Shown: piece by piece, positions 35,061 through 47,159 of the stretch
How positions within the stretch are numbered: the stretch's first letter is position 1
Layout of the letters: each line of letters opens with the position of its first letter
DNA from: Quillaja saponaria
Lineage: Eukaryota; Streptophyta; Magnoliopsida; Fabales; Quillajaceae
Assembly (NCBI GenBank): GCA_029379385.1
Contig: CM055611.1
Location: 10,478,001 to 10,542,000, forward strand
Direction of reading: 5' to 3'
DNA length: 64,000 nucleotides
The notes under the pieces: generated by a model
What the model saw: the letters and a program-made list of their open reading frames with translations, nothing else
The model's database searches: none
Told to the model about the DNA's origin: nothing
Made by a program: the position numbers and the translations under genes

Positions 35061-38000
35061 CAACGTCATTTATTTCTAAAAACTATGTTATTACAGATAA
35101 TAAAAGGACACCTAATTTCTTGTATGAGTTACACTTGTATTGTCTAAAACTTAATTGGACATTCGAATAAAAAAAAGTTAGTACAAAGAATAACAATAAT
35201 CAAGAGTAAAAAGTCTTTGGCACGATCACTAGGACTTCAAAGTGAACTAGTTAAACATATTGCTTATTTTAAATGATTCGCATATGAAATTCATAATTGC
35301 AACACTAGCCAAAGCCATGTAATGAGACTTCTAAGTGACCATATAAAACAATGCTTATATATTTCAAATATTGACCAAACTCACAAACTAAGTAGAGCAA
35401 ACAAAGATATGTTCACACACTAATTTACACCACTCACATCATAAAGTACGATACCTTCATAACAACAAAGAATATCTAAAAGCATAGACATTTTTATTAT
35501 ATGGGGCTGTTTAAAAAGAAAAAAAGAAAAAAATCTCCAACATCTAATATTATTCTTGTTTAACCTCAACTAGGAAATAACTAATCTAACTTAAACTTCA
35601 AATCTTCTATTCTAAGTGAACGAAATGATAATGAATAGAGGCAATAGACAGTAAGCATTAAGGATGCTCACAATTTCTCTTTTATTCTTGGAATTTTCTT
35701 CATAAATCTAGACTACCTGCACTGATTGGTAAGGAACTGAAATTACAAGATGGTCTTCAACTTATAAGTTAAGTGAAATAAAAGTTAAACTCTAAAAAGT
35801 GAGAATAAAAGAAGGAGAACTGTACCCTTCAATATTCAGGGAAAGCATAGTATAACGAAATTGAAATACTGTTTAGTAATTGTGCATGTATACAAGTTTG
35901 AAACAATTAGCAGAAAAGATCTAAACATAAAATGTCCTGCTGCTTATAACCAAAATGTAACACAGATAAGTATTCTGGAAATGTTTTTATTCAAATGTAA
36001 GACAGAATAGTTTATGGTGTACTCCTTCCAACCCCTAAAATTATTATAGTGGTTGCTCACTGCCTCACATATGAAAGATACCGTAAACAGTCAAAACAAA
36101 TAGATGACTAAGTGTAACTTTTTTTGTTTAACTAATGCATAGGTTGACAAATAGTTCAACACTGATTAATTTTTAGTTCCCAGAGACTCATGCAAGCAAT
36201 AAGCTTCTTAATTAATGAAATTAAAAGGTCTCCCAAGAACTGGTAAAAGCATTTCCAAATAGATGACAGCTAAGTTTTTAAGTTGCTTCAATGATTTCCA
36301 GTTTAATGGAAAATGCAAGTCTACACCATAATTTAAGAACACGGGTTACTTAAATATAGCAACTTGCATATATAATAAGTTCATTAAGGAATATCAATTC
36401 TCAAGAACAAGTTATTAAGCTGAAAATAATTTACAACCTAACTTCTTAACTTAATCAACATTAGAAAAATGTTCTAACAATAAATTTAAAGAATCCCATG
36501 ATACCTTTGTTTTAGATTCTAAAGTATTCCAAAATAAAAAATAAAGTTCTAACAAGGATTCCCCGCTAATATTTTCTTCCAAAACAAAAGGGAGTAACAA
36601 CAATGACCAAAGAGAGACATTTGCTTCATTGTAAAACATATATAATAAGGAACATTAGGGTCAAACATTGTAAAACACAGTGAACAAGACTGCTACTTGA
36701 AACCCATAAGCAGATCTTTGACAAAATAGATAAGAACAAAAACTTAACATTAATTTTCCATACTGGAAGTGCTATATCACAAGTTCATGTCAACATATCA
36801 TTAGGAAGTTTGATAAAGCAATGGAAACAACAATCATATTTGCACCCACAGATAGAAAAAGATGCTTATGCTAAAGCAATACAAGCCGCCAAGGTCTGCA
36901 AGGAAGCTCATTGCATAATAAAACAAGTAAAGCATTAGATTGTTGAAAATGATGCAAAAGAAGATATGGCACTGCCTCTTACTCATGGAGCAAAGATACT
37001 ATTTTCTCCAAAGCATTTAGTTATCATGAAGAAATATTTTTTTTTTGGTGTGTGAGGGAAGGGGTGGGGGAACAACATAATTCCTGCATAACAATTCTAT
37101 CATTTATCTCTTCAATGTCAAGAATCAGGTCCTATAATCAATCCCTTTCTTATAATTCATATATTTATATTTATAGCAAATTTTGAGTTACTAGGTATTG
37201 AAGAGAGGGATAGCTGGAATTTTATGCCTAACACGTATTAATTTTTAGGTATCATTCATAGAGTCGATTTGAATCTTTTCGTGTTCTCTTCAATACCATA
37301 CACAAAATTGTACTTATAGACTTTATTCTTTTTTCCCCATTTTTGAAGGCTATTTAATATCAGTATGGAAGATGTCACATCCTTTCATTTCTCTTTGTCT
37401 CACATTTCTTTTTACTCTATTTTTTCATTGAATCAAATAAATAGCAATAATCCAAGAAAATAAGGGGGGAGTACCCTCCAAAAAAGCCCATTTCCATCAA
37501 AATCTACACTAACCACCTTGCAGGAAACACAATTGAAATCTCACATTCTCTAAAATTATTTACTCTTTCAAACAAACCAAAACGTGAAAATCTCAAGAAA
37601 TGGTGATAGCACTACCTAAGCTTGTGCAGCATGTAAATACCATGTATTTGATTTTTTCTGATACTTACTAACTTCAAAAATCTTAGAAAAATAAAACCTT
37701 GGTATAAACTGAATAAATCTTGAAACTAAGGCCTAAACCCTACACTCAAATGGACATTGACAAAACACGTATTGCAGAGAATAAATTGAAAGAATACATC
37801 GAGCACTTACATAATTTAGGGCAAAGGAAAGAGATTGGGGATGGAATGATGGCCTGTGTTTTAGAGACTTATGCCCTACAAAGAAATGAAAAATTCTAAG
37901 AAGGAAATAGATCGTGAGGTAGAACAAAGGTTATCACAATCCCTTTGCTTTCTACCTACTGATTTAGCACCAATTTCAACCAAAATCATGTGCCTTATCA

Positions 38001-38300
38001 CGATTTTCACTCCAAAATTCAATGCTTAACAATCTAAATTAAAGGAAAGAGGAAGAAATTAGAGAACTTACCATAGTTATGAAGGCAGCAATAGTAGACG
38101 ACTTGATTAGTTCAAACTAGAGGAGAAAGCTACTTCGCAAAAGAGAAGAAAATAAAAGAAAGATGTGTTTGAGAAGGTTTATGTCATAGGGAAATTTATG
38201 GGCCCATCTTAGATATAAAAACTATCGTGGAAAACAAATCCCATAAAATGAATTAAGTGGTATGTTTATATCTTAGGGAAATGTAAAAAATTTATCGATT
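35061..38300. other. CACTA 5' region, no coding recognised
   Basis: AT-rich sequence between the transposase relic and the right subterminal region. A few A/T-runs; nothing with a protein motif. It probably includes the element's promoter and first exon or intron. Confidence 0.4.
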
Positions 38301-38550
38301 ACAAGAGATAACCCAGCTCGTCTTATATAAGTACGGGTCTGTCTATAATAATATTATCCATCAATCGATTATCTGAGACAGCTCAAAATTGTCTTCTAAA
38401 ATTACATGATCAGATGGATAATATTATCCATGACGGTTATATTTGGGATGGCCAGGGCCATTATGAATAACTATATCCAAGACGGATTATCCGAGACAAC
38501 TTCAAATCGTCTGAGATAATCACATTCAAGACGGGTTCATCCACCAAGGT
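38301..38550. repeat. CACTA right subterminal repeat region
   Basis: Repeats of TATCCGAGACAACTTCAAAT, GAGACAGCTCAAAATTGTCT, AAGACGGGTT and GATAATATTATCCAT in both orientations match those of the left end. Confidence 0.75.
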
Positions 38551-38580
38551 CTGTCTCGGATAACATCATTTCTTATAGTG
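38551..38580 (-). repeat. CACTA right terminal inverted repeat
   Basis: Inverse of 27496-27525; ends TTTCTTATAGTG, followed by the target duplication TAA. Confidence 0.93.
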
Positions 38581-39395
38581 TAAGACCTTCCAAAACAAAC
38601 AAAATAGAATTTGGATCAATGGATAGGATTTTAAGCTCAAGTTCAATTTCAAAGCAAAAGCTTTGAGAAATAGGGTTCGCAGGGCAAAATGATCAATTAG
38701 ATATTTGTTTAGGATTTTGAGACCTTTACGAACAAACAAAATAAAATTTGAATCAACAGATAGGATTTTAACCACAAGTTTCAATTGAAAAGTAAAAGCT
38801 TTGACAAATAGGGTTCAAGTGGCAAAACAGTCAATTAGGCTTCTGTTTGGAATTCTAGGATTATTGGCATGACCTTGGAGATGAATAAGACATGTAGAAA
38901 AAACTGAATAGAATTTGGATCAATGGTGAGAATATTAAGCATAAGTTTCAATTTCAAAGCAAAACCTTTGAAAAAAGGGTTCGAGAGGCAAAATGGTTAA
39001 GTAGACATCCATTTGGAATTTTGAAAGTACAGACATGACTATGTGGACAAATAAGATCTATAGAAATAAATGGAATAGAATTTGGATCAACGAATAGGAT
39101 TTTAAGCACAACTTTTAATTTCAGAGCAATAGCTTTGAATAATAAGGTTTGGGGGAGGGGGGAGGAGAAAAACTGTTAAGTAGACATCCGCTTGGGATTC
39201 TGGGAGTATCAACTTAAACTTAGGACTATTAAGACCTGTAGAAACAAACAAAATAGCATTTGGATCAGCAGATAGGATTTTAAGCACAATATTCATTTTA
39301 AAACAAAAGTTTTGAAAATTAGGATTTGGTAGGCAAAATGGTCAAGTAGATATTTGTTAGGGATTCTGAAAGTACCAACACATCCTTGGGTTAGA
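38581..39395 (-). repeat. 168-bp tandem array, segment 2c
   Basis: About five units continuing the array across the CACTA insertion. Ends at the M3 junction. Confidence 0.9.
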
Positions 39396-39399
39396 GGTT

Positions 39400-40080
39400 G
39401 CTACAACTGAAAACAGCAAGAGTATGATTTAGCTTGCTACAACTCAAGTAAATTCAAGATTGCAATGAAGACCCATAAGCTAGCAATTCACCTTGGTGGT
39501 TAGAGGTTGTTTTGGTGCCAGAAAAGAGCTCGAAACACTTAATGGAAGTCATTGAAATCATCCCAAAAAATAAACTGAAATGGGGCCTATTTTTGGTGGC
39601 TATTTTGGGTTGCTATTTGGAGCTGGAAATAACCCTGAAATGGTGGGGAAATGGGACTAAAACAGCTACTTAGAATAGTCTAAAAACATATTGAAATATC
39701 ATAGGCAAATTTGAGCTATTTTCGAAGGGTTGAGAGGGTAGAAATTGAGGGATTTTGGGAAGGTCTTAGAGGGGGAAAGGAAAGGTACTTTCAACTATAA
39801 AGATCTCTTGAAGCTCCCGTGGCTGCTGCAAAGAAAAGAGAAAGAAGAATTTTATGGAAAGAGAAGGAATAAGGAAGGAAAAAGGAAATAGGTAAAAAAG
39901 GAAAAAGAGAAGGGAAAAAGGAAAAAAAAAAAAACAGTGGACGGGGACACCTGTCCTCCATTGTGTGGTCTAAAAAGATCTCCTAAGTTAAAGCTCGAAA
40001 ATCAAGTTCCCAAAGTTTTACCCGGTTTAATGTAAACTCCAAAATTGTAAAATTTTAACTTTAGAAACCTTGTGCAATTT
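39400..40080 (-). repeat. M module, copy 3
   Basis: Same block order as the other M copies, with a purine-rich tract at about 39830-39935. Confidence 0.8.
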
Positions 40081-40600
40081 AAATCATATAAAAATAAAGT
40101 AGTTATTGTGTAATTTACTAAAATGATTTTACTAACTCTTTTGGAATCCTAATTGCATTTATGCTACTAGGAGTCTAAGGACCCATTAGTAATTATAATA
40201 GGATTATAGATTACTAAATGAGCTTTGGACCTTGGGCCTTGGGTTTTAGGTTTAATGAAATCCTAAACAAGGAAGGACTATAAGTCCTTAAGCCTTAGCT
40301 GCCAACCTATATATATGTTACTAAGGGAATTCGACCAAGGCTAATGCAAAATATGATAGACACTAGTGACACTCGACCTTAATAGATCATGAGCAAGAAT
40401 AGTTCTTGAAAATCTCCTCCATTATTTTTGACCTCTATTCTTGAAGCATAGGAGATTCTGCTTCAAGGTCAATAATCCCCTATTAATGATTCTACCAAGT
40501 AGAAGCTAGTATGTATCCTAAAGATGAATTGATTCATTTGAATCCTTTTCAAAAATTTAATTTTGCTACGTAGGTATATTAAGCATGATAGTAGATTTTC
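40081..40600 (-). repeat. T module, copy 3
   Basis: Close to T copy 1 over most of its length; lacks the outermost part near the array. Confidence 0.8.
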
Positions 40601-41815
40601 CAGTGCTAGCATGATTGTGGGAATGAATGACTTGTAGGAACAAATATAATAGAATTTGGATAAACAGTAAGGATTTTAAGCACAAATTTTAATTGAAAGT
40701 AAAAGCCTTGAAAATGGGGTTTATGAGGCAAAACGATCAGATAGATGATTGTTTGGGATTATGGTAGTACCGACATGACCGTGAGTGCAAATAAGACCTG
40801 TTAAAATAAAAGGAATATAATTTAGATCAACAGATAGGATTTTAGCTCAAGTGCAAATCCAAAGCAAAAGCTTTGAAAAATGGGGTTCACGGGGTAAAAA
40901 GGTCAATTATACATGTGTTCAGGAATCCGAGAGTACCGGTACTATTGTGGAGATGAATAAGACATGTACAAACAAACAAAATAGAATTAGAATTTACGGA
41001 TAGGATTTTAACCATGAGTTTCAATTTCAAAGTAAAAGTTTTGAAAAATAGGGTTCGAGTGGTAAAACAGTAAAGTAAATGTCTGTCTAGGATTCTAGGA
41101 GTATTGGCATTACTTTGGGGAGAAATAAGACGTGTAGGAAAATGCAGAATAGAATTTGGATCAACATTTAGGATTTTAAGGACAAGTTTCAACTTCCAAC
41201 CAAAAGCTTTGAAAAATGAGGTTTAGGAGGCAAAATGGTTAAGTAGACATCCGTTCAGAATTTTGAAAATACCGGCATGACTATGGGGACAAATAAGACC
41301 TATTGAAACAAATGGAATAGAATTTGGATTAATGGATAGGATTTTAAGTACAAGTTTCAATTTCAGAGCAAAAGTGTAGAAAAATAGGGTTCTAGGGATG
41401 GAGGGACCAAAATGGTTAAGTAGATGTTTGCTCGAGATTCTGGGACAGTGGGACAAATAAGACCTATAGGAACAAATGAAATAGCATTTGGATCAACATA
41501 ATAGAACATGGATGAATATTTATAATTTTATGCACAAGTTTCGAATTCAAAGCAAATATTTTAAAAAAATGGGGTACGGGTGCAAAACGGTCAAGTAGAC
41601 ATATGTTCAAGATTCTGGAAGTATTGAAATGACTGTGGCAATAAAAGAGTTATATGAATAAATATAATAGAATTTGTTTCAATTTCAAAGCAAAAACTTT
41701 GAAAATGGGGCTCGGGGGGTAAAACGCTAAGTAGACGTCCGTTCTGTATTTCGAGAGTACTAGTATAACTGTGTGGATGAATAAAACTTGTAGAAATAAA
41801 TAAAATATAATTTGG
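40601..41815 (-). repeat. 168-bp tandem array, segment 3
   Basis: About seven units. The minus strand is open over 40887-41192 (101 codons) and 41223-41456 (77 codons), which span unit borders. It stops in the middle of the AATTTGGATCAA word, where TGTAATATCC begins. Confidence 0.92.
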
Positions 41816-41940
41816 TGTAATATCCTTTTTTTTTTCTACATGTTATGACAAATGCAACATGCATACATGACAAAGTTGTGTTATTACCAAATTGCCCCTT
41901 TTTCTATATGTTTCAGTGATGCCTTCCCGAGTTTGTATTA
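41816..41940 (+). mobile_element. left part of a gypsy-type LTR starting TGTAATATCC
   Basis: The tandem repeat unit breaks exactly at TGTAATATCC, a common plant gypsy LTR start. Only 125 bases are seen before the Athila-like element splits it; it probably continues from 56408. The right end and target duplication are not seen. Confidence 0.5.
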
Positions 41941-43443
41941 TGACACAGATTTTACCTATGCAAGCATACGTATTATCCACAAGTAATATAGATAGAAGTA
42001 GAGATATTTCTCACGCGAAATTGTTTTACTGACAAAACTAATTATCAATATTATGCACCTAATCTTAATCAAGCCAATGCAAATTTCAGAGATTGTTAAG
42101 CAAATTATATAAAGATTATAAACTAACACCTAGGTTCACAATATCCCTCACACTTCACCTAAGTTTACCTCAACTTAGATCAATTCAAGCAATAGTCCAA
42201 GTATTAACCTAGATTTCTTAAGCAATTACTAACATATTCCTATGCCTAGCAACTGTATATTCCCTTTAGTCCAATTCCCTATATTCCTATGAGAATTATC
42301 CTATGAGAGTATATTGCTATCTCTTTAACAAATTAGATTATCTAATTTAGATGCATAATCCAAACACAAGCTATATTACCTAAGGCTAATCCCAAAATTG
42401 ACTCTTCCAAGTTAATCCTAGAATTCCTAATCAATTTAACTGGTGATCAATTAATTAGAAGTATTAAGATCAAGACAACATAAATATTTGAAATTAAACC
42501 ATGCAGTAAATCAAAACAAAGGCCATATTGGCTACATTTGACTATGTGAGTTCTATAGCAACCCTAGAATATGATTATTACTCCATACTAACTGCAGAAA
42601 ACACAAACATAAAAGACATGGCCATTACAAGTAATCAGAAAATAACAAGAAGGGAGTAGAAGACTAGAAGTTGTCACCACTCTTAGTTTTCACTAGCTCC
42701 TTAGGTACTCTCTATCATGAGTTCTAGTATATCCTCAGACTTTAGCCTTTACTTCATTATATAGAGCTTTTGATCCCAGTTCAAAAGACTAGGAATTCTC
42801 TAAAGTATGTAAAGGCATTGCAGCGTGGCCTTCCATGGCATTGCGGCACCTCAGCCTTTGCATAGTCCTTTTTAGATTCTAATTAATCACACCTCGGCTT
42901 CATGATGTTAGGCATTGTGACATTATCTTCTTTTATTATTTATGAAGTTGTCTTTGTCTTTTGGCTCTGCGGTTTCATCTTATATGCACTATGGCGCATT
43001 GGTCTCTGTCTAAATTATGAGTAGCTTTGAATTAGGGTGCTGTGGAGTCTGGTGGTTAAGCGCCACGGAGTAGAGCTCATGAAACTTCTGGTTTTAATGG
43101 CACCGCTGCTCATATTTGGTCATGCCATGGCACATGGTTCTCTGCCCGATTCGTCAAATTATCCTTCACACGCTATAACACTATATTCCTTTGCTATGCG
43201 ACATTGACCTTCAATCCTTTTCCTTTTTGTTTTTGATTAGGACACTGCAAAGAAACTTAAAATAGATTAGATAACAAAAACCATAAAAACTATTCCTAAT
43301 TATCTTAAAACCCTATAAACTCCTAAACAACCTAGAATAGCTAAGCACTTAATTTAACTAACATTTTAACTCTAAACTCTAGTATTTAGCATGAAATAGG
43401 AATTAAAAGTGCAGTGAAATAACTTTATTTTACAAAGTTATCA
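41941..43443 (-). repeat. Athila-like element, 3' LTR
   Basis: TGACACAGATTT to AAAGTTATCA, 1503 bp; in element orientation it starts TGATAAC and ends GTGTCA. It matches the two outer parts of 51748-56407 closely and represents the uninterrupted form of the LTR. Confidence 0.93.
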
Positions 43444-43458
43444 CACCCCCAAACTTAA
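43444..43458 (-). other. Athila-like element polypurine tract
   Basis: On the minus strand, AAGTTTGGGGGTG lies directly before TGATAAC, the LTR start. Confidence 0.9.
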
Positions 43459-45240
43459 CATTTTTCTAGTCTCGAGAAAAAGAATGAAACACCAAACAAG
43501 AATGACAACTAACATATCAATGATGAAATAACTATTGCCCTAAAATCCTTAACATTTATGACAAAGACTTGACTCAAGACAAAATACAAGTATAACTTTA
43601 AATTTATCATGTTTAGGAAAACTTCATGTGTGTGTGTGTGCGTAAGGCATCTTCACCACAGTTAAATGGCTTCAAAGATATTTTCAAAAGAACTTAAAGA
43701 CTAGACTTAGCCCGTAGAACTTCGTCTTTCCTTTCTCTCTTCACTAATGTAGTCTAACATTTAATCAAAAATTAGTAAGTCTTCCATTTAGCTTTTAATG
43801 TAAGGTTAGGGTAAAGGTTAGATGAAATGGAGTCTTTAAGCATAATAACCCTAACCACAAAGTCTTTGTAAGAGCTCACCTTTATTTTTCACCTTTTTGT
43901 CTCGGTACTAACTCCTAGTCAACTTGGGCTTAAAAAGTATTTCCTTTTTGTATCACCCAATCAACTAATATATATATATATATATATTGTAGGTGGCTTC
44001 CCACTTTTTGTTCCCTTGTCTTTCTTTTCACCACTTTTTTCTACCAAACCTTTGGTTTGTAAATAGCTCACCATGGAAATTCCACATATTTCCCCCAAAT
44101 TTATTTTTTATGAAGTGGGGAAGATAACAATTTCTAAACTTCTGTACTTACCCTCACAGGCTTGCTTCAAGCTCATCCTTTTTTATAGCTTAATGGTAAT
44201 GCATATTCAATGTGGTCAAAGTAATAAGGTGCAAATGGGTCTTGCAATAAAGGAATTGGTTAAAATGTACATATGCTAGAAAGAATTAGCTTTTGGCTCA
44301 AAAGTGGGCTTCTATGGATTTATAAAAACAAATGTGGATAATAAAGGCTCTATAAGTCTAAAGATGACCTAAATCATGTTCTCAACTAAGTCTCAGCTAC
44401 GACACCTCAGAGGAATTCAAACTAATTCAAGGGTTCAAAAATAGTTTAAAGGGTTATTAAAACAAAATCATTTAAAGAACATCAACTCTAGGTGAAAATA
44501 GCCTTATGTATGTATATGGATGCATGAGATATTTTCCCTAATTATAATAAATTCAAAGAAATTCTTCCCTCGTTATCAAAAAATCAATGGATAAATAAGT
44601 ACTATCATAGGAATAAGGGAACATTTGAACATCTTTCACAAATTGAAACTATAATTTTACTTAGAACAATACTAGAAAGTAAACACATTACATCTTAGAT
44701 GCCATAGTCTAAACAAACTACACATGAATGGAGGATAACAATTTACACATGATATAGCAATACATAATTGAAAGTTACACCCCCAAACTTAACCTAAACA
44801 GTGCCCTAGTGTTTAATAAAGAAAGAAAAAATAGAAGAAAATGACAAAGATAAAGATAACTCACTCATTTGTCAAAATCAATGTCATTGTCAACCTCTAC
44901 CTCAGGGCAAAGGAAAAGTGGTAGGATCCTATTCTCCTCTCTGTAACATGATCTGCAACAGCTCGTTATTCTAATGGTTGACAATATAGTTGTGCTGCCA
45001 ATGCTCCACACATTGCACCTTTATGCAAGAGTAAGATGCTGGACACTTGTCAATTTCAAATAAGTTGGAGCTGTCGGGTCACCCTCACCAGCCACAAAGT
45101 TTCTAAGCATAAACTTCTGCATGAGTTTATCATTAATGGGTCCTTTATAAAGTTCTAGTAGCTCGAAGTCATCCTAAAGTACACTAGTTGAGTGGCATAA
45201 TTCAATAATGAGGGACAAGAACCATAAGCCGACGTGCTTG
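43459..45240 (-). other. Athila-like element 3' non-coding region
   Basis: Between the third ORF and the polypurine tract. It contains a (TG)n run near 43627-43641 and a (TA)n run at 43967-43987. No ORF with a motif. Confidence 0.5.
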
Positions 45241-46070
45241 CTATGTGCTATTTGTAATAGCAATGTGAATTAAATGACAAACATCAATAGAAATACCTCG
45301 GATGATGGCATAGGCAAAGACTACTCTTTCCTTAGTTACATCGCTCGTATGTCCACTTGGCAACAGGTTTGAGAGAATGAAGTAGTACCAAGCTCTCGTA
45401 ATGGATTGCAGCTGACTAACTTTGAAATGCACTGGTTCCCCATTATTCACCTTCCAAGTGGAGTCTCTATAGCACAAGGCATTGATCACCTCCTCATAGT
45501 CAACTATGCCACTCGAGTACTTCACATATTCGTCATTATCAGGAATGTTCGAAGTGCCATAGTAGGCATTGATAGCTGTGCTTGTGAATGACACTATTTT
45601 GCCTCGGATCATGACCTTACTATTCTTATGCTCCATGAGATTGGCATAGAATTCCCATACCAAAGTCACAACCCTAACTGGAGGAGGTGCACAAAACTGA
45701 CCCCAATGGCATACCTCTATCTGTTGAACTATTTGTAAGAAGTAGTCGGGGTTGAGGTGAAAACCTTATTGAGCCACCAATTTCTTAAAAAGTAAACCTT
45801 CATGGAACCTTTTCTCCATTTCAGCAAAAACAAATTAGCTAGCATCAAAGCTTGGCTTGGAAGAAGAGCGTACGAGAACATTTTGTAGCCTTTGTTTTTA
45901 GTGTCATAGACTTGCAATAAATCCACACCCTGCAATTCCCAGAAACACAAGTCAACCACAGCCCCAAGTGTTAAGAAAAAGGTATTTGATCCATAATAAT
46001 AGCAAACAATAAACCTTAAGCATATTATTATCAATGAAGCATAACTTATGAGTCTCCCATCAATATTCAA
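45241..46070 (-). pseudogene. Athila-type third ORF, putative plant transposon protein domain (broken)
   Basis: Downstream of integrase, in the position of the env-like ORF of Athila elements. The frame of 45669-45241 gives VWEFYANLMEHKNSKVMIRG, VSFTSTAINAYYGT and a conserved-looking end, FAYAIIRGISIDVCHLIHIA. Upstream, in other frames to about 45860, are EVCHWGQFCAPPP and further family-like text. This matches the widespread plant domain called putative plant transposon protein (PF20167-like). Its biochemical role is unknown. No signal peptide or membrane segment typical of a true envelope is visible in this part. Stops near 45670-45730 and frame changes show it is not translated as one protein. 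Confidence 0.75.
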
Positions 46071-46079
46071 TCACCCCAC

Positions 46080-47159
46080 CCCTAAACTTAGATAAGCTAT
46101 CAAATGAATTTCAAAGAACATTTATGAAATATGGAGATGGGAGCAATAGTGGGGCATTATATATAGTCACTATACAAATTCTAGCCAATATGAACGTATG
46201 AGCATATTTTCGTGATTCAAAATGTAATACCCACGTAACCTAAACCCAAAATCAACAATTATGCATAATCTTCTAAATAGATATATCCACCAACTGAACT
46301 TGAAGCAAATAAATCATAGAACATAAGAAAAACATTTACCTACTAAAAAATTTGAAGAATTAAAAGAGGAATGGGTGAAAACTTACTTGTGTTGAAGCCA
46401 CATGAAGAACGCGAGTGAGCAGTGATGTAGGTAGGGGAAAGTCTGCAAAAGTGAAGGGATTTTGACAGGAATAGGGTTTGGGTTGAAGGATTCAACCCTA
46501 AAACTTCTGATATTTGGAGGAATGGGGTTTTGAATTTGGGAGGTTTTGGGTTTGAAATCAGTTTTATAAATTGAATTTCCTATAAGATGCCTTTTTGTGA
46601 AGTAATTGGTTATGCGGTGTGAAGTACTTGGCGCCATAGCATTGTGCCCTAAAAATTTGAATTTTGGAAATAGGGACTTGGATACCGCAGCGTAAATAAC
46701 ATACCACCGTGACACAGACTTTTTGTGTTAAAACCCAGAATTTCTTAAAAAGTGTATGCCATAGCGTCTGTGAGCAAGTGCCTCGGTATATTGCTCTCTA
46801 TGTAAACATGAATTTTTCTAGGTTTTAGGGTGCCACAGTGTGAAGGAATGTTGTGCTATAGCATGATGCTCTTGGATTGAATTAATTGATTCCTAGTGTT
46901 GGGGCGTCGTGACATAAGTACCATGGCATCGCGGCGGTATAGTCTTTGGCTATGATTTGTGCTTTCCTTGGCCTAATAGAAAGGAGATAAAGGCTAAGTG
47001 AAAAATAAAAAACAATAAAACTTAAAAGGAAAGAGTTGAGAAACTTAGGTTGTCTCCCAAGAAGGGCTTGATTTAAAGTACTAGGCTTAACTTGGTGTTG
47101 CTCACGTGGCATTAACAAGATTGAAGGAGATGTGATTGTCATCAATATTTCCTCCACAA
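46080..47159 (-). other. spacer between integrase and third ORF of the Athila-like element
   Basis: No protein motif. The short frames at 46383-46715 and 46882-47157 are not recognisable. Confidence 0.4.

Larger units (their letters stand above)
27496..38580 (-). mobile_element. CACTA (En/Spm) DNA transposon with intact ends
   Basis: The left end reads CACTATAAGAAA; the right end reads TTTCTTATAGTG, its inverse. The next ~18 bases of the ends also match in inverted form (GTTATCCGAAAC against GTTATCCGAGAC). The flanks are TAA on both sides (27493-27495 and 38581-38583), the 3-bp target duplication of this superfamily. Joining the flanks restores a normal 168-bp repeat unit (GGACAAATAAGACCTT). 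Subterminal repeats of the CGAGACGG/CTGTCTCGG type are dense in both ends. Minus-strand genes are a TNP2 transposase relic and a second, acidic PTTA-like relic. An LTR fragment is nested inside at 27879. Confidence 0.95.
22075..41815. repeat. higher-order repeat: three copies of module M, module T and a ~168-bp array
   Basis: The order M-T-array occurs three times: M at 22075-22730, 24745-25440 and 39400-40080; T at 22740-23455, 25441-25739 (shortened) and 40081-40600; arrays at 23456-24740, 25740-39395 (split by insertions) and 40601-41815. M copies share CAACAAGAGTATGATTTAGC and CACCTTGGTGGTTAGAGGTT, then a purine-rich tract. The second and third copies also share the array-to-M junction (GTTAGA-GTT-CTA). 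M1 to M2 is ~2.67 kb. When the 11.1-kb CACTA and the 1.4-kb solo LTR are removed, M2 to M3 is ~2.2 kb. This is a tandem amplification broken later by transposons. Confidence 0.85.
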
